Of a stretch of 64,000 nt of DNA, positions 1 to 8,435 are shown piece by piece; positions within the stretch are counted from its first letter, which is position 1, and the number at the start of each line of letters is the position of its first letter. A program made the position numbers and the translations under genes. Below the pieces are notes generated by a model. It did not search any database, was not told the origin of the DNA, and saw nothing but the letters and a program-made list of their open reading frames with translations. Source of the stretch: Myroides odoratus DSM 2801 (GTDB taxonomy: Bacteria > Bacteroidota > Bacteroidia > Flavobacteriales > Flavobacteriaceae); the NCBI RefSeq assembly GCF_000243275.1, contig NZ_CM001437.1:3345192-3409191 (forward strand). Reading direction: 5' to 3'.

Positions 1-153
1 TTCCAATCGCGGGTCATTCACCTGAAATTTCGAGCGAATAATAGCCGATACACCTGGAATTTTGTTGATGAATTTCAACGAATTGAAGGTAAAATGATGC
101 GCCTTCTCTGGGTCTAAAGAAAAGAAAAACGGTTTGAGAATACTCTTGTACAT
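1..153 (-). CDS. pyrD: Dihydroorotate dehydrogenase (quinone), N-terminal part
   Basis: Only the first 51 codons lie in the window; the gene runs off the left edge. The reverse strand from the ATG at 151-153 reads [20 protein letters not shown], then a helical stretch ending in VNDPRLE. This is the N-terminal membrane-associating region typical of class 2 PyrD (LxPEtAH motif). The family oxidises dihydroorotate to orotate with quinone as acceptor at the inner membrane, in pyrimidine synthesis. A TACTTTCG box just upstream resembles a Bacteroidetes -7 element. The catalytic domain is not visible, so the call rests on the N-terminus alone. Confidence 0.82.
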   Translation of the reverse strand, partial: MYKSILKPFFFSLDPEKAHHFTFNSLKFINKIPGVSAIIRSKFQVNDPRLE

Positions 154-295
154 AAAATGTGTGTGTTGCGTTGTAAAATACAGTGCGAAAGTACACTTTT
201 TGTTATAATTTTTGAAACCTTCTGCAAAGAATACTTCGTTTTTCGATGGTAAGCCTTCGTAAAGCGGGAAATTAGGATAAGAATACCTTGGACAT

Positions 296-655
296 TTAGG
301 CTACTTCTTTAACTTGTGAAAAATAAGAAGTACCCAATAAAGCTAGGGCGATAACAATCATCGTTAAAGAACTAATTCCTTCACCAATGGCTAAATGAGC
401 AATGGCAGCACCGATAATATTAATGGTAAATCCTGCATAAGCAAACCCTTTGAGTGTACGGGGGATAAAAGGAAGGAGTATAGCAAGTACACCTAGGATT
501 TTAGCAATTGCCAATTCAATGCGGAAATAATCAGGATACCCTAAATAAGCAAATGCGTCTTTAAACGTAGGATCTGTAAAATAGCTGTATGCGCTAAATA
601 ACATAAAAGCACTAAATAAACCAGTTGATATCCAATAGATTAATTTTTTATTCAT
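296..655 (-). CDS. DoxX-like small integral membrane protein
   Basis: The 119-residue protein has four predicted hydrophobic segments (about residues 8-25, 45-62, 68-90 and 94-112) and the DoxX-like pattern ([29 protein letters not shown]). Members are small four-helix membrane proteins. Some act in thiosulfate:quinone or redox-linked complexes, but most are uncharacterised. An ATG at 653-655 follows a perfect -7 box (TAACTTTG on the minus strand, 681-688). The gene is divergent from an HxlR regulator, and a dyad lies beyond the promoter, which suggests local control. The exact substrate cannot be inferred. Confidence 0.8.
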   Translation of the reverse strand: MNKKLIYWISTGLFSAFMLFSAYSYFTDPTFKDAFAYLGYPDYFRIELAIAKILGVLAILLPFIPRTLKGFAYAGFTINIIGAAIAHLAIGEGISSLTMIVIALALLGTSYFSQVKEVA

Positions 656-680
656 GGTGTTTTGTTTTTGATTTGTGAGA

Positions 681-749
681 CAAAGTTAGGGCGATTGTAG
701 GGAAGAAATGGGGAGAGTAACCGGAAGGTAAGTGGTTACCTGAAGGTAA
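681..749 (-). promoter_or_regulatory. Promoter and putative operator of the DoxX gene
   Basis: The minus strand carries TAACTTTG (681-688), matching the Bacteroidetes -7 consensus TAnnTTTG, 25 bases before the DoxX ATG. Upstream of it lie an inverted repeat GTAACC (717-722) / GGTTAC (734-739) and a direct repeat AAGGTAA (725-731 and 743-749). These occupy the expected activator or repressor zone. The divergent HxlR regulator is the natural candidate to bind here, which is inference from position only. Confidence 0.45.
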
Positions 750-753
750 TTGG

Positions 754-881
754 GTGAGGGGATGAGGTGGTGAAATCGGAACGCAGTACAGATTCATCGA
801 ACACCAAAACCAATATAAGATTAGGTGAGATAGGTGGTGAGGGGGTGAGGTGGTGAGAGGGTGAGAAGGTTTCTAATTAAA
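754..881. repeat. Low-complexity GGTGAG repeat tract
   Basis: Purine-rich sequence built from variants of GGTGAGG, GATGAGG and GGTGAGA, interrupted by about 50 bases of unique sequence (772-822). The same low-complexity module recurs, in either orientation, in most intergenic islands of this window. No ORF here has coding character. Confidence 0.75.
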
Positions 882-893
882 ACAGAGTTCCTT

Positions 894-1225
894 CTTTAAT
901 TGATAAATCTTCCAACTTCACGAAAAAGCGAAAAAGCGATTTCACAAAGAACAAACCTCACAAAGTACAGCGTATTATGTGAGCGGAGGATGCGACCCCT
1001 CCTTCGTCGGGGTGACATACTGGGTGTGAATTACGGGACGATGAGGGACTAACTCATAACCTTTAATTGATAGACCTTACAACTTCACGAAAAAGCGAAA
1101 AAGCGATTTCACAAAGAACAAACCTCACAAAGTACAGCGTATTATGTGAGCGGAGGATGCGACCCCTCCTTCGTCGGGGCGACATACTGGGTGTGAATTA
1201 CGAGACGATCAGGGACTATCTCATA
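894..1225. repeat. 167-bp tandem duplication of an intergenic repeat
   Basis: Two near-identical copies lie head to tail (894-1060 and 1061-1225, period 167). Each begins CTTTAATTGATA, continues through ACTTCACGAAAAAGCG and CACAAAGAACAAACCTCACA, and ends with a hairpin-prone segment (GACCCCTCC..GTCGGGG) and a CATACTGGGTGTGAATTAC tail. Only a few substitutions separate the copies, so the duplication is recent. The first half belongs to the CACAAACCTCAC family seen elsewhere in the window. A shorter third copy runs at 1282-1345 into the upstream region of the HxlR gene. Confidence 0.85.
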
Positions 1226-1377
1226 ATCCCATAATCTCATAACCTTAACTCATAACTCTTTTCGCTTTTTTGCAACAATCCTCTTTAATCGATAAACCTT
1301 ACGATTTTACAAACCTCACAAAGCACAAACCTCACAAAAAATTCGTATCTTTACCTGTAGCACAATTGCGTACAACC

Positions 1378-1752
1378 ATGGAGGAACAACGAGCAAACTG
1401 TAAAACAAATGTAATGGGAATCAAAGATAGCATGTCTATCTTGAGTGGAAAGTGGAAGCTCCATATACTGGGGACTTTATTGCTTCACGATAAATTGCGC
1501 TTCATGGAACTTCAACGGGCTTTAGGTGATATATCAGCCAAAGTACTCAGTAAAGAATTACGAGATTTAGAACTCAATCAGTTGATTTATCGAACGGAGA
1601 TTGATGGAGCAATTGTTGCGGTAGAATATGAGATTTCTCCCTTCGGAATTACCTTGACTCCCGTGATTCAATCCCTAGCAAATTGGGGGAATACCTACCG
1701 CCAAGAAATCATCCAACAGATGGAAAAAAACAAGGGTTTGAAAACGAAGTAA
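1378..1752 (+). CDS. HxlR-family winged-helix transcriptional regulator
   Basis: 124 residues from the ATG at 1378. The reading frame is open further upstream to 1270, but that part only translates the intergenic CACAAACCTCAC repeat. The HxlR domain is clear: a conserved N-terminal Cys (ANCKTNVMGIKDSMSILSGKWK), the winged-helix core (LRFMELQRAL..IS.KVLSKELRDLE) and the wing (YEISPFGITL). HxlR/YodB proteins are homodimeric regulators, and several sense quinones or aldehydes through the N-terminal Cys. The gene is divergent from the DoxX gene, its most likely target. A TATCTTTA box (1347-1354) sits about 25 bases upstream, directly at the edge of the repeat. Confidence 0.88.
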   Translation: MEEQRANCKTNVMGIKDSMSILSGKWKLHILGTLLLHDKLRFMELQRALGDISAKVLSKELRDLELNQLIYRTEIDGAIVAVEYEISPFGITLTPVIQSLANWGNTYRQEIIQQMEKNKGLKTK

Positions 1753-1826
1753 GCCTTCGAGAACTTATTTCAGCAGAAAAGCGTGGAAAGCGAATAAAAT
1801 GTATTGTTATTATTCGCTAAAACCTG

Positions 1827-1834
1827 TATCTTTG
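1827..1834 (+). promoter_or_regulatory. Promoter -7 element of the thrS operon
   Basis: TATCTTTG matches the Bacteroidetes -7 consensus TAnnTTTG. A TTG lies about 20 bases upstream (1804-1806), near the usual -33 spacing. It lies 23 bases ahead of the thrS ATG and would drive the whole thrS-infC-rpmI-rplT unit. Confidence 0.7.
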
Positions 1835-1857
1835 CAACTCATTTTTTAAAAATAATT

Positions 1858-3810
1858 ATGATAAAAATTACATTACCAGACGGATCAGTGAAAGAGTTTG
1901 CCTCAGGGGTAACTCCTTTCGATGTTGCTAAAAGTATAAGTGAAGGTTTAGCAAGAAATATTATTTCTGCCAACTTCAATGGTACCACCATCGAAACCAC
2001 CACTGCTTTGACGACGGACGGTAGTTTAGTTTTATATTCATGGAATGATACAGAAGGGAAAAAAGCATTTTGGCATTCTTCTTCTCACGTAATGGCGCAA
2101 GCGTTATTAGAATTATTCCCAGGCATTAAGTTGACAATTGGTCCAGCCATCGAAAATGGTTTCTACTATGACGTTGATTTTATGGATCACAAAGTAACAG
2201 ATGCTGATTTTAAGAGAATTGAAGATAAATTTTTAGAAATAGCTAGAGGTAAACACGAGTTTACAATGCGTTCAGCTTCTAAAGCAGAGGCATTAGCTAT
2301 GTATAAAAAAGAAGAAAACCCATATAAAGTTGAATTAATCGAGAACTTAGCAGATGGTACAATTACATTCTGTGATCACGATACATTCACTGACTTATGT
2401 CGTGGAGGACACATTCCAAATACAGGAATTATCAAAGCGTTTAAAATCTTGTCTATTGCTGGTGCATACTGGAGAGGAGATGAGAAAAACAAACAGCTAA
2501 CTCGCGTATATGGTATTTCATTCCCTAAACAAAAAGATCTAACGGATTATTTAGCTCTATTAGAAGAAGCAAAAAAACGCGATCACCGTAAGTTAGGAAA
2601 AGAATTAGAATTGTTTACATTCTCTCAAAAAGTAGGACAAGGGTTGCCTTTATGGTTGCCTAAAGGAGCTGCTTTGAGAGATCGATTGGAATATTTCTTG
2701 CGTAAAGCACAGAAAAAAGCAGGATACGAACAAGTAGTAACACCACATATCGGACAAAAAGAATTGTATGTTACTTCAGGTCACTATGCGAAATATGGAG
2801 CAGATAGTTTCCAACCTATTCATACACCAGTAGAAGGGGAAGAGTTCTTGTTAAAACCAATGAACTGTCCACATCACTGTGAAATTTACAACGCAAGACC
2901 TTGGTCATACAAAGATTTACCAAAGCGTTTTGCTGAGTTTGGAACGGTTTACCGTTATGAGCAGTCAGGAGAGCTACACGGATTAACACGTGTACGTGGA
3001 TTTACTCAGGATGATGCGCATATTTTCTGTACACCAGACCAATTGGATGAAGAATTCAAAAAAGTAATTGACTTGGTGCTTTATGTTTTTGGATCTTTAG
3101 GATTTGAAAACTTTACTGCTCAAGTATCTGTTCGCGATTTAAGCAATCCAGATAAATATATCGGATCTGTGGAGAACTGGGAAAAAGCAGAACAAGCGAT
3201 TATTAACGCAGCAAAAGATAAAGGATTAAATTACGTGATTGAGAGCGGGGAAGCTGCTTTCTACGGTCCAAAATTGGACTTCATGGTAAAGGATGCTTTA
3301 GGAAGAAGCTGGCAGTTAGGAACAATCCAAGTAGATTACAACTTACCAGAGCGTTTCGAATTAACGTATAAAGGATCTGATAATGAGTTGCATAGACCTG
3401 TGATGATTCACAGAGCACCATTTGGATCGATGGAGCGTTTTATCGCAATCTTGTTGGAGCATACCGGTGGAAATTTCCCACTTTGGCTGATGCCGGAGCA
3501 AGCTATTATACTGTCTTTGAGCGAGAAGTATGAAAAATATGCGAAAAAAGTTTTAGATTTGCTAGAAAATGACGAAATTCGCGCGGTCGTTGATAATAGA
3601 AATGAGACGATTGGTAAGAAAATTCGTGAAGCAGAGGTACAAAAATTCCCTTATATGCTGATTGTAGGAGAAGAGGAAGAGAAAAACGGTACGATTTCTG
3701 TGCGTAAACACGGAGATGCTGGAAAGTCAAATCAAACGATGAAAATTGAAGAATTTATTGCTTTTGTACAAAAAGAAGTGAGTTCATCAATGAAACAATT
3801 TGGAGAATAA
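1858..3810 (+). CDS. thrS: Threonine--tRNA ligase
   Basis: 650 residues from the ATG at 1858. An in-frame TTG at 1804 would place the promoter inside the gene and is rejected. The order is a TGS domain (about 1-62), an editing domain with HSSSHVMAQ and CRGGH motifs (about 73-225), a class II catalytic core (about 245-540) and an anticodon-binding domain (about 545-640). The likely zinc ligands are the Cys of PMNCPHH (near 336), the His of TQDDAHIF (near 388) and the His of IHRAPFGS (near 518). It charges tRNA-Thr in the cytoplasm. It heads an operon with infC, rpmI and rplT, an arrangement shared by many bacteria. Confidence 0.97.
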   Translation: MIKITLPDGSVKEFASGVTPFDVAKSISEGLARNIISANFNGTTIETTTALTTDGSLVLYSWNDTEGKKAFWHSSSHVMAQALLELFPGIKLTIGPAIENGFYYDVDFMDHKVTDADFKRIEDKFLEIARGKHEFTMRSASKAEALAMYKKEENPYKVELIENLADGTITFCDHDTFTDLCRGGHIPNTGIIKAFKILSIAGAYWRGDEKNKQLTRVYGISFPKQKDLTDYLALLEEAKKRDHRKLGKELELFTFSQKVGQGLPLWLPKGAALRDRLEYFLRKAQKKAGYEQVVTPHIGQKELYVTSGHYAKYGADSFQPIHTPVEGEEFLLKPMNCPHHCEIYNARPWSYKDLPKRFAEFGTVYRYEQSGELHGLTRVRGFTQDDAHIFCTPDQLDEEFKKVIDLVLYVFGSLGFENFTAQVSVRDLSNPDKYIGSVENWEKAEQAIINAAKDKGLNYVIESGEAAFYGPKLDFMVKDALGRSWQLGTIQVDYNLPERFELTYKGSDNELHRPVMIHRAPFGSMERFIAILLEHTGGNFPLWLMPEQAIILSLSEKYEKYAKKVLDLLENDEIRAVVDNRNETIGKKIREAEVQKFPYMLIVGEEEEKNGTISVRKHGDAGKSNQTMKIEEFIAFVQKEVSSSMKQFGE

Positions 3811-3861
3811 AACAAATGATGTATAACGCTTGTAGAACCAAGCATTTAAATTTTTAAAGCC

Positions 3862-4419
3862 ATAGCAGTAAGACAAAGAGGGGGATTTAGACCTCGCGAA
3901 GAGAAGAAGGATTTGCACCGAGTAAACAACGCAATCCGTGTTCCTGAAGTTCGACTTGTCGGAGACAATGTCGAAACGGGTGTATATAAACTAGCAGACG
4001 CTTTGCGTTTAGCTGAAGAGCAAGAATTAGATTTAGTGGAGATTTCTCCCAATGCAGAACCGCCCGTTTGTAAAGTAATTGATTATAAAAAATTCCTTTA
4101 CGAGCAAAAGAAGCGCGAGAAAATGTTGAAAGCTAAATCAACGCAAATTACCGTTAAGGAAATTCGTTTTGGTCCGCAAACTGATGAGCATGACTATGAG
4201 TTTAAGAAAAAGAATGCAGAAAAGTTCTTAAAAGAAGGAGCTAAATTAAAAGCATTCGTATTCTTTAAAGGTCGTTCTATCATCTACAAGGATCAAGGAC
4301 AGATTTTGTTATTGAGATTAGCGCAGGATTTAGAAGAATTCGGAAAAGTAGAGTCTATGCCTGTATTGGAAGGAAAACGTATGACTATGTTTATCGCTCC
4401 TAAAAAGAAGACAAAATAA
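3862..4419 (+). CDS. infC: Translation initiation factor IF-3 with a probable AUA start
   Basis: 185 residues if translation starts at ATA (3862-3864), giving [20 protein letters not shown]. This N-terminus aligns with the usual flavobacterial IF-3 start (MAIRxxRG..PR..KK..H). The frame is open only back to 3850, after a TAA at 3847-3849, and contains no ATG, GTG or TTG before the TTG at 3913, which would remove a conserved part of the N-domain. IF-3 N-domain ([18 protein letters not shown]...[20 protein letters not shown]) and C-domain (KEIRFGP...HDYEFK) are intact. It dissociates ribosomes and proofreads start codons. Rare infC start codons are a known autoregulation device. ATT at 3850 is the other possibility. 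Confidence 0.93.
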   Translation: MAVRQRGGFRPREEKKDLHRVNNAIRVPEVRLVGDNVETGVYKLADALRLAEEQELDLVEISPNAEPPVCKVIDYKKFLYEQKKREKMLKAKSTQITVKEIRFGPQTDEHDYEFKKKNAEKFLKEGAKLKAFVFFKGRSIIYKDQGQILLLRLAQDLEEFGKVESMPVLEGKRMTMFIAPKKKTK

Positions 4420-4481
4420 TTCTTTCAGTGAAAGAATAAAAAATAGAATTAAGTAAGATAATCATAATACCTAGGAACAAA

Positions 4482-4679
4482 ATGCCTAAAATGAAAACTA
4501 AATCTAGTGCTAAGAAGCGTTTCAAGCTAACAGGTACTGGAAGAATCAAAAGAAAACACGCTTTCAAAAGTCACATTTTGACTAAAAAATCTAAAAAGCG
4601 TAAATTAGCTTTAACTCACTCTACTTTAGTATCTAAAGCAGATGAGCACAGCATCAAAGATCAATTAAGATTAATCTAA
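4482..4679 (+). CDS. rpmI: 50S ribosomal protein L35
   Basis: 65 residues, strongly basic, with the L35 signature [20 protein letters not shown] followed by [15 protein letters not shown]. Length is normal for the family. It is part of the large ribosomal subunit. It sits 62 bases after infC and 114 bases before rplT, in the conserved infC-rpmI-rplT order. Confidence 0.97.
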   Translation: MPKMKTKSSAKKRFKLTGTGRIKRKHAFKSHILTKKSKKRKLALTHSTLVSKADEHSIKDQLRLI

Positions 4680-4772
4680 TTCTAGGAAACTAGAACTGGA
4701 TTCGGTTAAATTTATTTAATAACCCTGGAGTGGCGCTTAGTAATTTAGAAGAACTTGTAAAAGTCGCCCACT
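4680..4772 (+). promoter_or_regulatory. Candidate structured leader of rplT
   Basis: The rpmI-rplT gap holds two possible hairpins. The first is TTCTAG/CTAGAA closed by a GAAA tetraloop (4680-4695). The second pairs AGTGGCG (4729-4735) with CGCCCACT (4765-4772), with one bulged C. L20 represses its own operon through leader RNAs in Bacillus and E. coli, so a leader here is plausible. It does not obviously match those known structures. Confidence 0.35.
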
Positions 4773-4793
4773 ACAAAAAACACTTGTAAAGAA

Positions 4794-5138
4794 ATGGCAA
4801 GATCAGTAAACTCAGTAGCTTCAAGAGCAAGAAGAAAAAGAATTTTGAAGCAAGCCAAAGGTTACTTTGGAAGACGTAAAAACGTTTGGACAGTAGCTAA
4901 AAACGCGGTAGAAAAAGCAATGCTTTATGCTTACCGTGATAGAAAACAAAAGAAAAGAAACTTCCGTTCTCTTTGGATTATGCGTATCAACGCTGGTGCA
5001 AGATTACACGGATTAAGCTATTCTGTATTCATCGGTAAATTGAAAGCTAATAACATCGAATTGAACCGTAAAGTTCTTGCAGATTTAGCTACAAATCACC
5101 CTGAAGCTTTTGCAGCTATCGTTAATAAAGTAAAATAA
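4794..5138 (+). CDS. rplT: 50S ribosomal protein L20
   Basis: 114 residues with the L20 pattern [20 protein letters not shown], then [22 protein letters not shown] and [11 protein letters not shown]. The basic N-terminal extension and globular C-domain ([17 protein letters not shown]) are complete. It is an early assembly protein of the 50S subunit and a translational repressor of its own operon in other bacteria. It is the last gene of the thrS operon and is followed by a strong terminator. Confidence 0.97.
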   Translation: MARSVNSVASRARRKRILKQAKGYFGRRKNVWTVAKNAVEKAMLYAYRDRKQKKRNFRSLWIMRINAGARLHGLSYSVFIGKLKANNIELNRKVLADLATNHPEAFAAIVNKVK

Positions 5139-5181
5139 GAAACGTTTGTCAAATCAGATTATTCTTACTTAATATAGTGAA

Positions 5182-5209
5182 AAGCCCTACTCTTGAGTAG
5201 GGCTTTTTT
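5182..5209 (+). terminator. Rho-independent terminator after rplT
   Basis: AAGCCCTACTC TTGA GTAGGGCTT-type stem (about 10 pairs) followed by a T6 run. It ends the thrS operon. Confidence 0.9.
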
Positions 5210-5616
5210 GTTTCGGGTTTGGGACGAAGTCTTTTTGTGAGGTATGTTCATTGTGAAATCGCTTTTTTGCTTTTTCGTGAAGTTGTAAGATTTATCGATT
5301 AAAGAAGGAACTCTGATTCGAACTGTTTGAAAAATTCGTCCAGAAATAGATCTTTTGGTTCTACAATTTATCTTGTTCCTTGGCAAATTGCCATTTGCCA
5401 CTACGGGATTTTACATCACACCCCTCATCGTCTCACCACCTCACCAATCTCACCACCTCACCAATCTCACCAATCTCACCATCCCACTTCTCACCGCCTC
5501 ACCCTCTCATCACCTCACCAATCTCACCGCCTCACCAATCTTACCACCCCACCGTTCACCGTACCATTTTTTACTGTATATTTAGAACATAAATTAACTC
5601 ATACTGCTCTACATCC
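5210..5616. repeat. Repeat island between rplT and the sugar locus
   Basis: No gene is supported in this stretch. In order it holds an inverted copy of the CACAAACCTCAC family (5236-5312: TTTTTGTGAGGT..CGTGAAGTTGTAAGATTTATCGATTAAAGAAGG), a REP-like hairpin (5381-5404), and a low-complexity CTCACC tract (5413-5555) ending about 60 bases before the aminotransferase gene. Three overlapping ORFs of 70-97 codons simply translate the CTCACC tract. Confidence 0.8.
5381..5404 (-). repeat. REP-like hairpin, TGGCAAAT subtype
   Basis: On the minus strand it reads GTAG, then stem TGGCAAAT, loop GGCA, stem ATTTGCCA. Eight perfect pairs. The 3' flank AAGGAACAAGATAAATT is shared with the other copies of this subtype (near 16291, 39510, 43012 and 43154). 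Confidence 0.8.
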
Positions 5617-6714
5617 ATGATAGCATTTTTAGACTTACAAAAGATCAATTCGCATTACGAAGAAGCCTATCTACAGCGCGTGAAACAACTGTTTCATGAT
5701 GGGATATACATGCTTGGGCAAGAGGTTGTTACCTTTGAAGAGCATTTTGCTGCCTATTGCGGTACTTCTTTTTGTGTAGGGGTGGGCAATGGATTAGATG
5801 CGTTGAAGTTAATTTTTGATGGCTACATCAAATTGGGTAAGCTAAGTGTAGGTGACGATGTTTTAGTTCCTGCGAATACCTATATCGCGACTATTTTAGC
5901 CTTGTTGGATTGTGGATTAAACCCCGTATTCGTAGAACCTAATTTAGATAGTTATACCTTAGATGTGCATGGAATTGCGTATTCCATGACGTCCTCTACC
6001 AAAGCTGTGCTTGTTGTTCACTTATATGGACAAGTTTATGAGATGGACAAGATCAAACACTATTGCCACGATAGAGGATTACTGCTGATTGAAGATGCGG
6101 CACAAGCGCATGGAACTACATTCAAAGGATGCAAAGCAGGTGCCTTTGGTGATGCAGCAGCCTTTAGTTTTTATCCGAGTAAGAATCTAGGATGCTTAGG
6201 AGATGGTGGAGCAATTACGACCAACCATTTGGATTTGGTAGAAGTTATTCGTGCGACTCGCAATTACGGTTCGCACATCAAATATCAAAATAAGTACAAG
6301 GGATACAATTCGCGTTTGGATGAAATTCAAGCCGCCATCCTCAATTTGAAGCTGCCCAATCTCGATACAGACAATCAAAAACGATTGAAAGTCGCTTATC
6401 GCTATATGCGTGAGATTAAAAACGTCAAAATTATTTTACCTCACCTTTCGTCTGAGGCAGCACATAATTTTCATCTATTTGTTGTTCGTGTAGCAGAACG
6501 CGAGCATTTTCAGCGTTATCTATTGGAGAAAGGGATTCAAACGTTAATTCATTATCCGATTCCACCCCATCATCAACCCGCATTGGTGGAGTTTCGTTAT
6601 TTGCAATTGCCCGTAACAGAATTAATTCATCAAGAAGTGGTGAGTATTCCTATTTCACCCCTTATGACAGAAGACGAAATCACACAAGTAATACAAGCAA
6701 TAAACGCATATTAA
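5617..6714 (+). CDS. DegT/DnrJ/EryC1/StrS aminotransferase (FdtB-like sugar transaminase)
   Basis: 365 residues, full length for the family. PLP-dependent sugar aminotransferase motifs are present: [11 protein letters not shown] near 65, [20 protein letters not shown], and [17 protein letters not shown] with the Schiff-base Lys near residue 189. With an FdtA-type 3,4-ketoisomerase two genes downstream, the likely product is a dTDP-3-amino-3,6-dideoxyhexose (Fuc3N or Qui3N) for a surface glycan. Its stop codon overlaps the flippase ATG by one base (TAATG), so the genes are co-translated. The sugar stereochemistry cannot be read from the sequence. Confidence 0.88.
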   Translation: MIAFLDLQKINSHYEEAYLQRVKQLFHDGIYMLGQEVVTFEEHFAAYCGTSFCVGVGNGLDALKLIFDGYIKLGKLSVGDDVLVPANTYIATILALLDCGLNPVFVEPNLDSYTLDVHGIAYSMTSSTKAVLVVHLYGQVYEMDKIKHYCHDRGLLLIEDAAQAHGTTFKGCKAGAFGDAAAFSFYPSKNLGCLGDGGAITTNHLDLVEVIRATRNYGSHIKYQNKYKGYNSRLDEIQAAILNLKLPNLDTDNQKRLKVAYRYMREIKNVKIILPHLSSEAAHNFHLFVVRVAEREHFQRYLLEKGIQTLIHYPIPPHHQPALVEFRYLQLPVTELIHQEVVSIPISPLMTEDEITQVIQAINAY

Positions 6715-8009
6715 TGAGTAGAGCATTTTGGCAAAAAATAAGACAGAGCGAGTTTACTGCGGTTACCTTATTGAATACAATAGGAATCGTTGTACGGCTG
6801 ATTACGGCTTTGTTTTCTGCTAAAATACTCGCTTTGTTTGTGGGTGCCTCCGGGATGGCGTATATGGGGAACTTCCGCAATATGCTAGCCTCATTAGAAG
6901 CTTTTACTTCTTTTGGATTAGCCAATGGAATAGTGCAATATGTGGCTTCCCATCGAGAGGATAAGCAGCGAATTGAGCAGTTTATAACCACTTTGTTGCG
7001 CTTTATGCTTGGTATTTTATTGGTGGTTTCCTTAGGATTATTTCTGGGACGTGAACAAATCGATCAGTATCTCTTTGCAGGGGCTTTTTCCATGCCCAAA
7101 CTATTTATCTGCTTGGCTTTTGTTTTTCCTTTGCAAGTGTTAAACGGAATATGGATTGCTTTTTTGACTGGATTAGCGCAGTTTAAAAAAGTTATATATC
7201 TCAATATTATAGGCAATATATCAGGATTGCTGCTCACTTTTTATCTCGTGTATACTCAAGGGTTAAGTGGAGCCTTATTTGCGATGATCCTAAGCCCTGT
7301 AATTCTGTTTTTTGTTTCCCTCTTTTGGGTGAAACAAATGCTGCAACTAAAATGGCAACCGTTTGATTTTTCCTTGATCAAACCGTTGTTCTCTTATGCT
7401 GTAATGGCCTTGTTTTCTGCCGTTGTTAGTCCGTTGTGTTTGTTGTGGGTACGCAAGTTACTCATGCACAATACTGGAGTGGAGCTCGCTGGTATTTGGG
7501 AAGGGATTCAACGCATATCGGGGATTTATATGTTGTTTATTACCACTTTGGCTTTTACTTATTTTTTACCCAAATTAGCAGAAGCCCAACAGTATCAAGA
7601 GAAGAAAAAAGTTATCCGACTCTACCTAACTGGTGTATTGCCGTTGTTTGCCTTGGGGTTATTACTCGTTTATTTTACGCGTAGCTGGGTTATTCCCTTG
7701 GTTTTGGATGATAGCTTTAGCCCGATGATTGAGTATATGCAATGGCAATTGGTGGGTGATTTTATCAAAGGGGCTGTTTTGATTTATGGACTGTTATTCT
7801 ATACTGAACGTTTATTGTGGCCCTATCTCCTTTGTGAAACGCTGTTTTTTAGCTGTTTTTACGGGTTGACCTACCTCTTGATTGGACATTTCGGTATCGA
7901 AGCAGCAACTTTAGGCTATACTTTGGCGTATATAATTTACAGTTGTGTTTTAGTTGTCTATTTTTCTTGGTATTTTAGCCGTTCGGAGTCTAAACATAGC
8001 CAAGGATAA
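6714..8009 (+). CDS. Wzx-type polysaccharide flippase
   Basis: 431 residues with about 12 hydrophobic segments and the polysaccharide-biosynthesis (MATE/MOP superfamily) N-terminus (LLNTIGIVVRLITALFSAKILALFVGASGMAYMGNF). It resembles the O-antigen translocase group. The family flips undecaprenyl-linked oligosaccharide across the inner membrane. It overlaps the aminotransferase by one base and is followed without a gap by the ketoisomerase gene, so the three form one operon. Confidence 0.88.
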   Translation: MSRAFWQKIRQSEFTAVTLLNTIGIVVRLITALFSAKILALFVGASGMAYMGNFRNMLASLEAFTSFGLANGIVQYVASHREDKQRIEQFITTLLRFMLGILLVVSLGLFLGREQIDQYLFAGAFSMPKLFICLAFVFPLQVLNGIWIAFLTGLAQFKKVIYLNIIGNISGLLLTFYLVYTQGLSGALFAMILSPVILFFVSLFWVKQMLQLKWQPFDFSLIKPLFSYAVMALFSAVVSPLCLLWVRKLLMHNTGVELAGIWEGIQRISGIYMLFITTLAFTYFLPKLAEAQQYQEKKKVIRLYLTGVLPLFALGLLLVYFTRSWVIPLVLDDSFSPMIEYMQWQLVGDFIKGAVLIYGLLFYTERLLWPYLLCETLFFSCFYGLTYLLIGHFGIEAATLGYTLAYIIYSCVLVVYFSWYFSRSESKHSQG

Positions 8010-8435
8010 ATGAAAAAATATACCATTTTTGATTGTAGTGAGATTATTGTCCCTGAAATAAGCGACGAAAGAGGAAATCTCGCTGTGATTCAAGGGGAAG
8101 TCATTCCCTTTGAAATAAAACGCGTATTTTTTATTTACGATGTTCCTCAAGATAAAAGTAGAGGAGGGCATGCACACAAAGAACAGACCACGGTGCTCTT
8201 TGCACTGAATGGAAGTTTTGAAGTGATGTTGGATGATGGCATCCAAAAGAGAAAAGTAGTGCTAGACGATCCAACAAGAGGATTAATACTGCAACCAGGT
8301 GTTTGGAGTGTCTTGGCAAACTTTCATCCAGGGACGATTTGTTTGACCGTTAATTCTGGAGTATATGATGAAAGTGATTATATCCGATCCTATGATGTAT
8401 TCCTAGAATCTGTAGCTTTAACGCAAGAGTGCTAA
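8010..8435 (+). CDS. fdtA: FdtA/WxcM-like sugar 3,4-ketoisomerase
   Basis: 141-residue single-cupin protein. The core RGNLAVIQGEVIPFEIKRVF, DVPQDKSRGGHAHKEQ, LNGSFEVMLDDG and VYDESDYIRSYDVFL matches FdtA/QdtA/TylM3-type dTDP-4-keto-6-deoxyglucose 3,4-ketoisomerases, including the conserved GGHAH histidines near residues 53-55. It makes the 3-keto sugar that the upstream aminotransferase would use. It starts immediately after the flippase stop codon. Its 3' end overlaps the convergent glycosyltransferase gene by 18 bases. No acetyltransferase partner (FdtC) is present next to it. Confidence 0.88.
   Translation: MKKYTIFDCSEIIVPEISDERGNLAVIQGEVIPFEIKRVFFIYDVPQDKSRGGHAHKEQTTVLFALNGSFEVMLDDGIQKRKVVLDDPTRGLILQPGVWSVLANFHPGTICLTVNSGVYDESDYIRSYDVFLESVALTQEC

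Noticed and set aside
1804..1857. An upstream TTG start for thrS
   Set aside because: The extension crosses the TATCTTTG promoter box and does not match the family N-terminus.
5327..5620. Three overlapping ORFs rich in His, Ser, Pro and Thr
   Set aside because: They translate the CTCACC low-complexity tract and a REP element in three frames. No ORF has conserved character.
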